Of a stretch of DNA of 64,000 bases, positions 1-9,413 are shown piece after piece. The DNA is from Mytilus edulis. Lineage: Eukaryota; Mollusca; Bivalvia; Mytilida; Mytilidae. The notes beneath the pieces were generated by a model. It ran no database searches and was not told the origin of the DNA. It saw only the letters and a list, made by a program, of their open reading frames with translations. The number at the start of each line of letters is the position of its first letter. The stretch's first letter is position 1. The translations under genes and the position numbers were made by a program. The stretch lies in contig NC_092344.1 of the NCBI RefSeq assembly GCF_963676685.1, positions 95,696,749-95,760,748 on the forward strand. Direction: 5' to 3'.

Positions 1-1090
1 CAATGGCCATTATAACAAGAAACTAGCTAGCCAACACTACAGCTGAAGCATTCTTTAATCACTTTATTGTACACTAAACAGATAGACTTAATAGAATCAA
101 ATCAACAAGCAAATTTTTAGAGTAAAGTTATTAAAGAATAGTGCAACATCATTGGCATGAAAAATCTTGAACTACCAGCTCAGCTACTATTAAACGGGCA
201 ATGAGATGAGTGAAAGTTTTAACAGGACACCATTAGAGATGTTAGGATCATCGGAGCCAGACAAGAAAGTTTATTTAAGGTTTACGTCGCCCCACTAGTT
301 CACGCCTGCAACTGTTTACGTCATGCCAGCACTGGACAGACACTTTACCTACATGTAATGTTGGAAGAAATCAAAGATTGCCTATCGACGTAGTATTTGG
401 CTTAAGAGAGAACGAGAAGGAACCAAGCTCGAGGTACGTCAAAGAGTTGTAACTTAGGCTCAAGCTCATGAATTAGCCACTACAACAGCAGAAAACGCAA
501 GGGCCACACAAAAGGAAGCTCACAACGTGAAAGTCAGAGTTAGTATCATTAAACCAGGAGATAGAGAACTGGTGAAGACGGTGAAGGTAGTCGCTCTCAA
601 AGAAGGGAAACACAAGTTGGCCGATAGATGGGAGCTAGCACGACCTTTATCATGTCATTTATTAACCAAACAGCGTTTTCAGTTCAGACAGAAGTTGCCA
701 AGGTAGAATTAGGTCTATCCACAGTAAACCACTCCAACCAATAGGATGTGTATGTGATACACCGACTACTGCTCCGATGATAACCGAAAAAGATCAACAC
801 CTGCCAAGAGAAGACAGATGGAACCGACCCTTAAGAATGACTTCTATTTTGATACAACATCTCACGGGAAATCAAACTGAGATGACAAGAAAACAGTGAT
901 TCGACCAACACTGAAGATTTACCCAATGTTCGGACTGATGCCCTACACAGAATACAGGGCCAGGAGGGGACCCAATCTCCAACAGACACTATGAGTGTTG
1001 ATGGAGACATGAACTCATGTTCAACCAAAGAGAGAAGACCACCACTCCGGTTTACCAATGATGAATTATATATATCAAAGTCTGCAATCA
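1..1090 (+). pseudogene. Decayed Ty3/gypsy retrotransposon pol (integrase C-terminal half)
   Basis: Translation of the plus strand, moving between frames, gives the end of a Ty3/gypsy-type integrase. In order there is a piece like GNEMSESFNRTPLEMLG (about 197-245), then RHASTGQT (about 318-341), NQRLPIDVVFGL (about 370-405), KEAHNVKVRVSIIKPGD (about 515-565), GKHKLADRWE (about 605-635) and a tail with RRPPLRFTNDEL near 1038-1075. The order matches the C-terminal part of the integrase and the post-integrase tail of this family. At least two frameshifts and several in-frame stops break it, so it is not functional. The 5' part lies outside the window. A SINE interrupts the tail, and an LTR follows. 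Confidence 0.75.
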
Positions 1091-1147
1091 CAAACTTGTA
1101 TGAAATCTTTTGCAGACAATACAACTTTTAAAATTCCAAGATTTACA

Positions 1148-1354
1148 CAACACTGAGGTTGTGAGTTCGTACCCATCTCGTGCGGGTTCACTCGACTCCA
1201 ATCTTAATTGACTAGGATTGTCAGTTTTCCTATCGAAGGTCGGTGGTTTTCTCCGTGTACTCCGGCTTCCTCTACCAATAAAAACTGGCCGCCACGTAAA
1301 AGTCTAAATGCGGTGCTTAAAAGTGGCGTTAAAACACCAAAAATCAATCAAATC
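1148..1354 (+). mobile_element. tRNA-derived SINE with perfect 15-bp target-site duplication
   Basis: The 207-bp insert is flanked by exact copies of ATTCCAAGATTTACA at 1133-1147 and 1355-1369. Its head carries a B-box-like GAGTTCGTACCC. Its body reads TCGGTGGTTTTCTCC and ACTGGCCGCCACG, and its tail is AGTGGCGTTAAAACACCAA followed by AATCAATC-type repeats. A diverged second copy lies at 27285-27475. The A box looks truncated. The layout suits a LINE-mobilised SINE common in molluscs (perhaps V-SINE/RUDI-like, not verified). It landed in the pol tail of the Ty3/gypsy remnant. Confidence 0.8.
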
Positions 1355-1450
1355 ATTCCAAGATTTACAAACAGAGCGAGGACGAACTATTCTGACATTG
1401 TGAAGTCAATGCTTCTACCTAGCTTGAAATGCCTTAACGTCATTTTCAAG

Positions 1451-1811
1451 TAGGGAGGGAGTGGGAGGTGGAATTTGTTATATATTTGTAATCGTAATTT
1501 TTGTATGTATTAATTAAATTTATTGGAAGTTTCATTGTATGGATATTATTAGTTACAAATTCAATGGTATTTAATTTTTCCAGTCTGGATAATGATATAC
1601 AGACCAGTTTACTTGTTTTCTATGTTATTGGTACTTTCATTTCAGGAACTTTATTTTTATACCCCACCTCATATGTTCTAACAGAGGCGATCTGAGTCGG
1701 ATCACTGCTCCCAGATCACCCTACCTTGAGTTTCTTTATTCTGCATGCTTTCTTTTGTTTTGTAGCATAGTGACTGGAATGTCAAACACACAATAAAATT
1801 TACAGTCTTCA
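1451..1811 (+). mobile_element. Polypurine tract and putative 3' LTR of the Ty3/gypsy element
   Basis: Right after the pol tail ends, a purine tract TAGGGAGGGAGTGGGAGGTG (1451-1470) is followed by TGTTATATATTTG starting at about 1476. A polyadenylation signal AATAAA sits at 1792-1797, and a possible LTR end ...CAGTCTTCA is at about 1811, giving an LTR of about 336 bp. The 5' LTR is outside the window, so the LTR boundaries are inferred from position and motif and not from a second copy. Confidence 0.5.
1792..1797 (+). promoter_or_regulatory. AATAAA polyadenylation signal in putative LTR
   Basis: A canonical AATAAA lies near the end of the putative 3' LTR, where retrotransposon transcripts usually end. 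Confidence 0.4.
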
Positions 1812-2640
1812 TTCGGATTAAAAACTGAATTTCAAAAATCTTATAGGAAAAATCCGCTAAATTTTAAGTGTCAATGCGCGGAATCAAACTAGAGATGTAA
1901 ACAACAAAATTGTGACTATTTTACATTTGAAGCAGTGTTTCAGTGTGGTATTAAATCAATATTTTGGTGTAAGCTTGCCTTTAACGAACGTCTCTTCAAA
2001 AACGTTCAGCGTTAATTTACATTAAACATGATATTGAATTGTTTAGTATAAATACTTAGCAGCTTTCTTAGATAGCAGGTAAACATTTGATTCGTTTCGA
2101 GAATATGGCCAAAGTACAAGCTAGTTATGACTGGCATTGTAATATGAAAGAGCGGTTTGAATCATAATTCTTTCCTGTAATAGAGGGTGCACGACAAGAA
2201 GGTATGCTCTCGGGTCGGTTATTGTATTTAAAACTTTTTAAAAAGGAATTTATAAATGACTTGATTTGTGATTTCGAAAAATCTACAAAGCAGATATTTG
2301 CATGCATATTGTTAACTTTTGTGCGCCAGCTTTTGCTTATTACATACCATGAGATGTCGTGTTATGTTTCAATGCTTATAAGGGTATTATTGAATTTTAT
2401 GTGAATGTCAAGGTAAGGATGTGAGTTGTGCAGTATAAACATAAATATTTGTGACATGTGTAATTAAAAGGATTTAGTTTAGTTTAAACATATTTTATTT
2501 GTTAAAGTACAAATTGGATAAGACACAAGTCAAACAGACTTATGAAGTCTTCTCCATTTAACATTTATAGCAATATAATACAAAAATATATGTATGAGCA
2601 TGCATGTATAGAATGGTATATCTATTTAGTAAATATATAT
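1812..2640. other. Gene-free stretch
   Basis: No coding signal, repeat family or RNA gene was recognised. The short open frames have no family resemblance and lie in AT-rich sequence. Confidence 0.4.
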
Positions 2641-2798
2641 ATAAATATGGATCAAAAGACGGAAAATTGAAGAAAAAGAAAACAATAATAATACAGAAAA
2701 AAAAATCAAAAATAAAAATATATAAATCATTATTTAGAAAACAGAAACACAAAAAAAAAAAAAAAAAAAAAAAAATAACAACAAAAAAACAAGTAATA

Positions 2799-2833
<35 letters not shown>

Positions 2834-2872
2834 GAAAAAATCAAAAGGACAAAAAAGGGGAGAAGAAATTTT
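2641..2872. repeat. A-rich low-complexity tract
   Basis: The plus strand is almost pure A/G with runs of 20 to 30 A (about 2752-2775 and 2802-2832). It lies directly behind the 3' end of the minus-strand LINE fragment at 2911-3159, so it may be the pyrimidine-rich 3' end of that element read on the other strand. The lysine-rich frame through it is an artefact. Confidence 0.7.
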
Positions 2873-2910
2873 ACTTAGATGATGATGTGTGTGCGATCAT
2901 GGTTTGCTAC

Positions 2911-3159
2911 CTAGACAATTTGAAATCTTTCCGAACTTTTAATAAACTCAAAGACATTTTTGAAAATGGTTTGGTTTTGCTCTAGAGAAAGAAGACAACT
3001 ACCCGAGGTAAGTAGTTCTATGTTAATTTTACAATCATTTGGAAGCCAGCGCAGACTTTCAAACATTTTATTTCGTATGTCTGAATATAATATACATTTA
3101 AAAAAGAAATGATAGGAATCTTCACGATTAACACCACACGAACTGATCAAGCGGATCAT
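2911..3159 (-). pseudogene. 5'-truncated LINE fragment (C-terminal zinc-knuckle region)
   Basis: An 82-residue open frame contains CGVNREDSYHFFFKC, a Cys/His arrangement like the C-terminal zinc-binding motif of non-LTR retrotransposon reverse transcriptases. It continues as LYSDIRNKMFESLRWLP and ends in FKNVFEFIKSSERFQIV, a typical ending for these proteins. The similarity stops abruptly near 3160, as expected for 5' truncation during target-primed reverse transcription. No RT core is present. The family call is from recognised character, not from alignment. Confidence 0.7.
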
Positions 3160-3499
3160 ATTTAGTTTAATAGGGCTTACACTACGAGTGTATGATTTTA
3201 TGTTATTTCACATCAGCATCTACACGTTCATACTAAAGACTGTATGTATGAAATCTGTATTACATTACATTTTCATGAAACATTATATTTTGCCTTTTGT
3301 TACAACATATTAAGACCACAACATATAAATTAGTCATATTGTTATCATTTTTATAACCAACGCAAGTTGGAAAGTTGAATTGTTCCTGTAATCAAAGCTA
3401 AAACTAAGTGTTTATCATCAACGATTGTCTCAAGTACGGATAAATCCCTAAAAATGTAATCACTAGTTTTGCATTTATTTAGAGAAGTTATATATAGTT

Positions 3500-3690
3500 A
3501 TCAAAGGTACCAGGATTATAATTTAATATACCAGACGAGCGTTTCGTCTACACAAGACTCATCATTGAGGCTCAGATCAAACTAGTTATAAAGCCAAACA
3601 AGTAAAATGTTTAAGAGCATTGAGGACCCAAAATTCCAAAAAGTTGTGCCAAATACGGCTTAGGTAATCTATTCCTGGGATAAAAAAAAT
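3500..3690 (+). repeat. Dispersed mussel-type repeat, copy 1 (GTACCAGGATTATAA family)
   Basis: The piece begins near GGTACCAGGATTATAA, continues with ACGAGCGTTTCGTCTACACA and CTCATCATTGAGGCTC, and ends AAATACGGCTTAGGTAATCT. The same blocks occur inverted at 63660-64000, where an extra middle part is present, and a weak copy lies near 55440-55530. The element class is not certain. Confidence 0.6.
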
Positions 3691-4240
3691 CCGGAGTTTT
3701 ACGAAAAAATCAAAGTTTTGTAACAGGACATTTATAAAAATGAGAGATACATATTGTCAAATTATATTTTAATAAATTATGAAATAGCCATATGCAATAA
3801 AAATGAGTACTATGTAGATAACATTGATAAAAATACTAGAGACACGTTGAAAGGTTATTAGAAATGCATTTTCTAAATTGGTCCAAGGTGACATATGATA
3901 ACTCTACAATGATACAACGTCCCATTTTCCCCCTTTATATTTCATGGGTTTTCAGATAAAATAGTATGTACTTATATTGTTCTCTAAATAGGGATTGAAA
4001 TTCTGGTATTTCTTTTTAAGATCACTTTAATAAGTACTATCAAAAGCTCATTCTTAACGTAAGAAACAACCAAGATAAAAATATAAATGCATTCGACACA
4101 ATTGAGAAAAAAGAGATTTATAAATGTCCTTAACACAAGGTATTATATTAATCGATGCATATTTACAGTGCATATTTTGGAAAACTTAGGTTAAACATCT
4201 CATCTAAACATAATGATGAGAAGTAGGTGCAAATTCATTT
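3691..4240. other. Gene-free stretch
   Basis: AT-rich sequence with no open frame or repeat I can support. Confidence 0.35.
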
Positions 4241-4248
4241 CAGACATG

Positions 4249-4453
4249 TTACAAAGAAAAAAAATATAACATAAATTGAAAACATGTTTTTACAAAACGT
4301 TCAGCTAGTTCATATACGTTTATCCAGGATGGAGACACGTGTCTGCTCTGATAATATTTATGTTCAGTATAAATTGAAATAGTGTCTTGTTGAATCCTCG
4401 TATCCTGCAACCAAGCTGTTAATAGGGCATATCCGCCCAACCAACCGAGACTT
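4249..4453 (-). CDS. Possible exon of unknown gene (weak)
   Basis: A minus-strand open frame reads GWLGGYALLTAWLQDTR, then a polar stretch with SIYTEHKYY and WINVYELAERFVKT. Its composition is more protein-like than that of most frames here, and a TTTTAATTAAAAG sequence that could be a poor acceptor precedes it. There is no family match, no strong donor and no partner exon, so this may be chance. Confidence 0.15.
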
Positions 4454-4743
4454 TTAATTAAAAAATACCAATCGAGAGTAATTTTAACATACTAGTATCT
4501 ATAATATAAAATTTAAGATACAAATTTCGTTGAAGGAAATAAACTTCACATTAAAAAGTGAAATTAACCAAAAAGACAAAATTTGAGAAATTGAATTATA
4601 ATAAGTAATTACAACCCTTTTTGCATTGTATAAGTAATCTTTGCAGGTGTAAATAGCAAATAGCAAATTTGTGTTATAACCTCAAATCGGTATCAAATAT
4701 GTACACCATCAAATTGTTAGTGATATGTGGAATAAATTGCTAA

Positions 4744-4965
4744 CTACAGAACATTAAAGAATGATATGATAACTTGTACTATGGATTCATTTATTTTTGT
4801 TGGAAACCATTTTTCATGGATTTCGTGGTAAACACAAATCAACGAATTCCAATATCCAACGAATGACATATTTACTTTAGGAGTGTAAAAAGACTTTGGC
4901 AGAACCACGAAATCAAATATTAACAAGTTTTACTCATTCCTCGAAAATTAATGTCCATGAAAATA
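4744..4965. repeat. Dispersed ATTTCGTGG-type mollusc repeat, decayed
   Basis: Phrases such as GGATTTCGTGGTAAACAC and AACGAATTCCAATATCC resemble a widespread mollusc repeat. A second decayed piece lies near 21895-21975 with a similar CACAAAAACCACCAAAATTG arrangement. Confidence 0.35.
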
Positions 4966-4980
4966 AATGAATTCAACGTA

Positions 4981-5153
4981 TTATGTTTTCGAATTAAAAC
5001 CAGAATTAAAATGGCCATTAAAGTCATATGATTTTTCAGGTTTGTCCTTTGATCGTTCACAACAAAATTTACACAAGATAATGATAAACTGCAATACTAT
5101 TACTGCACATAGAACACCAAACATTATCCAAAAATTTCTTTCTGTATAGAGAT
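4981..5153 (-). CDS. Possible terminal exon of a single-pass membrane protein (weak)
   Basis: On the minus strand, a good acceptor (TTTTTTTCAG) at 5154 is followed by an open frame with a hydrophobic run, FWIMFGVLCAVIVLQFIIIL, then a basic-acidic stretch CCERSKDKPEKS and a stop at 4981. That is the pattern of a transmembrane helix followed by a short cytoplasmic tail. No upstream exon was found between here and the window's other genes, and no family was recognised, so this is only a candidate. Confidence 0.2.
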
Positions 5154-5204
5154 CTGAAAAAAATATATACCAAAGATAACTTTCATAACTGTTCCAATAA
5201 TGCA

Positions 5205-5345
5205 TGTACCAAATCAGGAATATGACAGTTGTTAATCATTCGTTTGATGTGTTTGAGCTTTGATTTTGCCATTTGATTAGGGACTTTTCGTTTTGAATTT
5301 TCCTGAGAGTTCAGTATTTTTGTGATTTTACTTTTTCCACTAGAT
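5205..5345 (+). repeat. Dispersed repeat, TATGACAGTTGTT family, copy 1
   Basis: Contains ATATGACAGTTGTTAATC, TTTGATTAGGGACTTTTCG and AGTTCAGTATTTTTGTGATT. The same blocks in the same order occur at 60595-60715, and a looser copy lies near 28120-28240. Confidence 0.65.
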
Positions 5346-5439
5346 TATTTACCTTCTGGTTGATAACTTATTTTTTAGTTTTTATGGACCTCCTCTTTTT
5401 GAATTTTTCTTTGAATGCGTTTTTTTTTTTTGTTATACT

Positions 5440-6690
5440 TTTTAGCTTTTGGGCCAAGTGAGCTTTTCTCATCACTTGGCGTACGTCGTCCGTCGTCTGT
5501 CGTCCGTCGTCGTTAACTTTTACAAACATCTTCTCCTCTGAAACTTACTTAGCCAAATTGTATCAAACTTGGCCACAATCATCATTGGGGTATCTAGTTT
5601 TCAAAAATGTGTCCGGTGACCCGGCCAGCCAACCAAGATTGCCGTCATTGCTAAAAATAGAACAATGGGGTAAAATGTAGATTTTGGCTTATATCTCTGA
5701 AACCAAAGCATTTAGAGCAAATCTGACGGGGTAAAATTGGTTATCAGGTCAAGATCTATCTGCTCTAAAAATTTTAGATTAATCGGACTACCCATTGTTT
5801 GGTAGCTGCCCATGAATGTGTAATTTTAAGGAAATTTTGCCGTTTTTGGTTATTATTTTGAATATTTTTATATTATAGAAAGAGATAAACTGTAAACAGC
5901 AATAATGTTCAGCAAAGTAAGATCTACAAATAAGTCAACAAAACCAAAATGATCTGTTAACCCCTTAAGGAGTTATTGCCCTTGTAGGCAATTTTTAATA
6001 ATTTTTCGTAAATCTTTGTAATATTTTACAAAAAATCTTCTCCTCTGAAACAAACTTGTCCTCAATCATCATTAGGGTATCTAGTTTAAAAAAAAAAGTG
6101 TCCTATTACCCCACCCGCGAACCAAGATGGCCTACATGGCTAAAAATAGTACATAGGGTAAAATGTAGTTTTTGGCTCATATCTCTGAAACCATAGCATT
6201 TAGAGCAAATCTGACTTGTGATTAAATTGTTTATTAGGTGAAGATCTATCTGCCCTTAAATTTTCAGACCATTCAGGCAACCCGTTGTTATGTTGCTACC
6301 CCTGAATTGGTAATTTAAGAAAATTTTGCAGCTTTTGGTTATTATCTTTAACATTATTATAGATAGAGATAAACTGTAAACAGCAATAATGTACAGCAAC
6401 ACATAAAAATAAGTCAACATAACCAAAATGGTCAATTGTCCTCTTAAGGAGTTTTTGCCCTTTATAGTCAATTTTCAACAATTTTTATAAATTTTGAAAT
6501 TTTTACAAAATATTTTCCACTGAAACTACTGGGCCAAGTTCATTATAGATACAGATAATTGTAAGCAGCAATAATGTTCAGTAAAGTAAGATCAACAAAC
6601 ACATCACTATCACCAAAACAGTTTTATCATAGTGCCCTTTGTTTAATATGCACATATACCAAGGTGAGCGACACAGGCTCTTTAGGGTTT
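5440..6690 (+). mobile_element. Modular tandem-core element (GTGAGCT family), copy with about two ~500-bp units
   Basis: Begins with part of the terminal hairpin (GGGCCAAGTGAGCTTTTCTC), then a CGTCCGTCGTCTGTCGTCC microsatellite, then two diverged units that each contain CTTCTCCTCTGAAAC, TCATTNGGGTATCTAGTTT, GAACNATGGGGTAAAATGTA-like and AGATAAACTGTAAACAGCAA blocks. It ends with AAGGTGAGCGACACAGGCTC near 6680. The same parts build the elements at 46874-47620 and 49734-51344. This copy is old, and its outer hairpin arm is damaged. Confidence 0.75.
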
Positions 6691-7482
6691 TTATGGGAAA
6701 CGATACCGTTTTATTCCTGATGTCGTTGAAATTTTTTAAAACACTATGAACACATGCATTAGTTACCTTTGGAAGTATAATAAGAAGGTACATTTCCGTA
6801 AAAGTAAAATTTGAAGTCTATCATTTATATATATTCATTTAAGCAACATTATGTTGTCTTAAAATATTAAACAAGTTCTTAAGTTCTTCCGCCTATTATT
6901 ACCACTGAAAGAGGATGAATTAAAAAAAATTACCATTCATCAATTTCTTGACATGACTGTATCAACAAATTAAGTTTATTATCAGTAGTACAGTAGTGTT
7001 TGTCACGTGTATTGCAAAGTCAACCAACTGAAATTCAATGAACTTTTTTTTAACAATAAAATTTAAATTACTAACAAATATTTGCTTGTAAATATGATCT
7101 GGCTCGAATGTTATCAATCTATGTTGGTGTCCTGCAAAATCATTCCACTTTTATGGTAATTTTGAACCCACTTCATGTCTCACATGACTGCTAAGCTAAG
7201 TGTTTCTTTACCTACACTAAGGGAAAGTCTACTAGCTCTCGTCTAAATGCATTAAAAAGTTTGTATATAGGTCAAATTGAATGCTTCCAATAGCTTTACA
7301 CTTGCTAAAATTAGGAAATTTATTTTTAAAAATTACAAGTTATATGTAAATTCACTACTTAAATCTATTTTCATATCCATCATTTAAATTCATGATTTGA
7401 TCGTTCAAATGATGTTGTTATGAAATGGACAACATGACTTACATGTCTTACGTCGATTAATAGTAATTTTATTGTCAGTTCC
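6691..7482. other. Gene-free stretch
   Basis: AT-rich; I see no gene, RNA or clear repeat. Confidence 0.35.
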
Positions 7483-9130
7483 CTAATGATATAACTCATC
7501 TACAAGACGTTTTGTAATTTTGTAACTCCTTTTTAGATTCTTTTCATTGTTTACGTTGACCAGAACTAGCCAGAATCCCCCCTCCAGGAATCCCAAGGAA
7601 CAAAATTCGTCATGGCTTCTTAACATTTGCACTTCATCGTTTAGAAGGCTATATAAAAAGCTCAGTTGACGTTTGTGGAGCTCTGATGCTATGGGTAGTG
7701 CACCAAAAAGTAGATAGACGGCACAGAGGGCTGTTCTTTGATACAGTGATGGGAATTTTCTTAGGCAGTTTATGTGGAACTTTCTAAGGCGGTCAATATC
7801 TATTTGTTTTAATGGTAGTATTTCAAGTCCAAAAAGAAGTTTAGGCATTACATAGCTCCGATATAATTGGTAAGAGGTGATGGGAATTAAACCATTTTAT
7901 CCGTGATGTCCGCTGTTGAATAAAGAGAAGAGTGTTCTGCGAGCTAGGGACAGTCTATCCTCTACATTTACGTTATTCTCTTTAATTTCAGCTCTCATTA
8001 TACCTAAATGTTTAGTTTGGTTTGTTGGTGTTATACAAGTGGTGCCGATATTCTATTGTAGGTTTTTTCTTTAAAATACCGTTTTGCCTTTATTGATGAT
8101 GACAGCATTTGTTTTTGTTGGATGAAGTGTGACCCTGTCCTGTTTGGAATTTCGTAGAACAGTGTTTAGCATAATTTGTGATTCTTCCACATCATCAGAC
8201 AGAAGTGCTATATCATCTGCACATGTTGCATGGTGAGCCAGTCAGTGGCAGAACTTTTCATAAGTTGGAGGGGTGCTGACTGACCTCAAAAGGGGGGGGG
8301 TGCCAGTCATGCTTCAGTTATTCCCTATATAATCAACCAAATTTTTCCAGCCACTCCAGCCCCCACCCCTTGGATCCGTCTATGCCAGTGTAAATATTGC
8401 CAATTTTCAGTCCTACACGGCTAAAACATTACTAGTTCATTCAATACGTTGTTAATGTTAACCTTATATAGGTTAGTGGAAAGGACTCCACCTTGTCGCA
8501 CGGCCTTGTTGTATTGGATATTTGTCACTTATTTCACCTTTCCATTTTATTTTTAAGGACATGTCTGTGTAAAGATCTTTGACTATGGGCCAAAGTTTAG
8601 TATGTATGCCACATTCATAAAGTTTATCTAGAAGAATGATGTGAGAAACCACGTCAAATACGTCAAATGCAGTTTGGCTGTCTACCGCTATCATATTTGA
8701 TAAAGGTTTTAAAGTTACATGTTTGGATTCTGATTTACATTCTACAAGAAAGGCAGCTATAAGCATAGAGAGACCTTCTGTAAAACCAAATTGCATGTCT
8801 GCTTGGGATAAAGTTTTTGGTAAGACGTGGTAACAATACATATTTAATCAGTTTGGTGATTGTTGGTGTCACTGTGATACCTCTGTAATTTCTTCTAATG
8901 TTGGATCTTTCAGCTTTTTTAGTACTGGGTTAGTAATTCCAGTCTTAAAGAAAAGCGGTAAGTTTGTTTTGTACAGTAGAATAGCTATTGTGATTTGATT
9001 AAAGATGGAGGTTAACATTGGTGAAAGAATACTTCTAGCAGTTTTGAAATGTTCTGCGGAGATGCCAATTCAATTTAGCTTGTTTTTTCGGATAAGAAAT
9101 ATCACAATTGGGTCCTTTTATTATGGAGGT
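7483..9130 (-). pseudogene. Degenerate LINE reverse transcriptase
   Basis: Reading the minus strand from about 9130 downward gives broken pieces in the right order of a non-LTR retrotransposon RT: GISAEHFKTARSILSPMLT, then QFGFTEGLSMLIAAFLVECK with DSQTAFDVFDVVSHIILLDKL, then the catalytic TCADDIALLSDD near 8200-8225, and finally PKLLFGLEILPL with RTALCAVYLLFGALPIASEL (7690-7850). Stops, frameshifts and an inserted element at about 8237-8400 break it. The upstream end lies about 170 bp before the ZCRB1 start codon. No endonuclease domain was seen. It cannot encode a working enzyme. Confidence 0.8.
8237..8400. mobile_element. Small TIR-like insert inside the LINE remnant
   Basis: One end reads CAGTGGCAGAACTTTT and the other, inverted, CACTGGCATAGACGGATCC. 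It interrupts the RT sequence between the FTEG block and the CADD block. Related GTGGCGGATCC-type ends are seen near 16450 and 31110-31135. The target duplication is unclear. Confidence 0.4.
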
Positions 9131-9216
9131 TGTTGAGGTATTGGATTATTCGGTATTAACACGGAAAAATAACAAGTACCACCCGGTGTTGGTTTTATGC
9201 TTGTTTTAGTTTCACT

Positions 9217-9225
9217 ACTTCCGGT
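9217..9225 (+). promoter_or_regulatory. ETS-type promoter motif upstream of ZCRB1
   Basis: ACTTCCGGT is the exact reverse complement of ACCGGAAGT, the classical ETS/GABP site of housekeeping promoters. It lies 76 to 84 bp before the ZCRB1 ATG, in a short segment that is less AT-rich than its surroundings. Its use as a promoter element is inferred. Confidence 0.45.
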
Positions 9226-9300
9226 ATTTTCTTCCTATTATTTTTATGGAAATTTTTATATTCCCCTGTTTATTGCGAAGTTTGAAAGGTGATAGCCACA

Positions 9301-9413
9301 ATGAGCGGGGGTTTGGTGCCCAGTAAAAGTACTATATATGTTGGCAACCTTCCCTTTTCACTGACAAATAACGATATTCACAAAATATTTGAAAAATATG
9401 GAAAGGTTGCAAA
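9301..9413 (+). CDS. ZCRB1: ZCRB1 coding exon 1
   Basis: Codes for the start and RNP2 half of the RRM, ending in KYGKVAK across the intron. The ATG is chosen because MSGGL-PSKST is conserved in the family. The donor is AAA|GTGAGT, phase 2. A short GC-containing 5' UTR precedes it. Confidence 0.95.

Noticed and set aside
2604..2882. 92-codon lysine-rich frame
   Set aside because: Low-complexity A-rich DNA.
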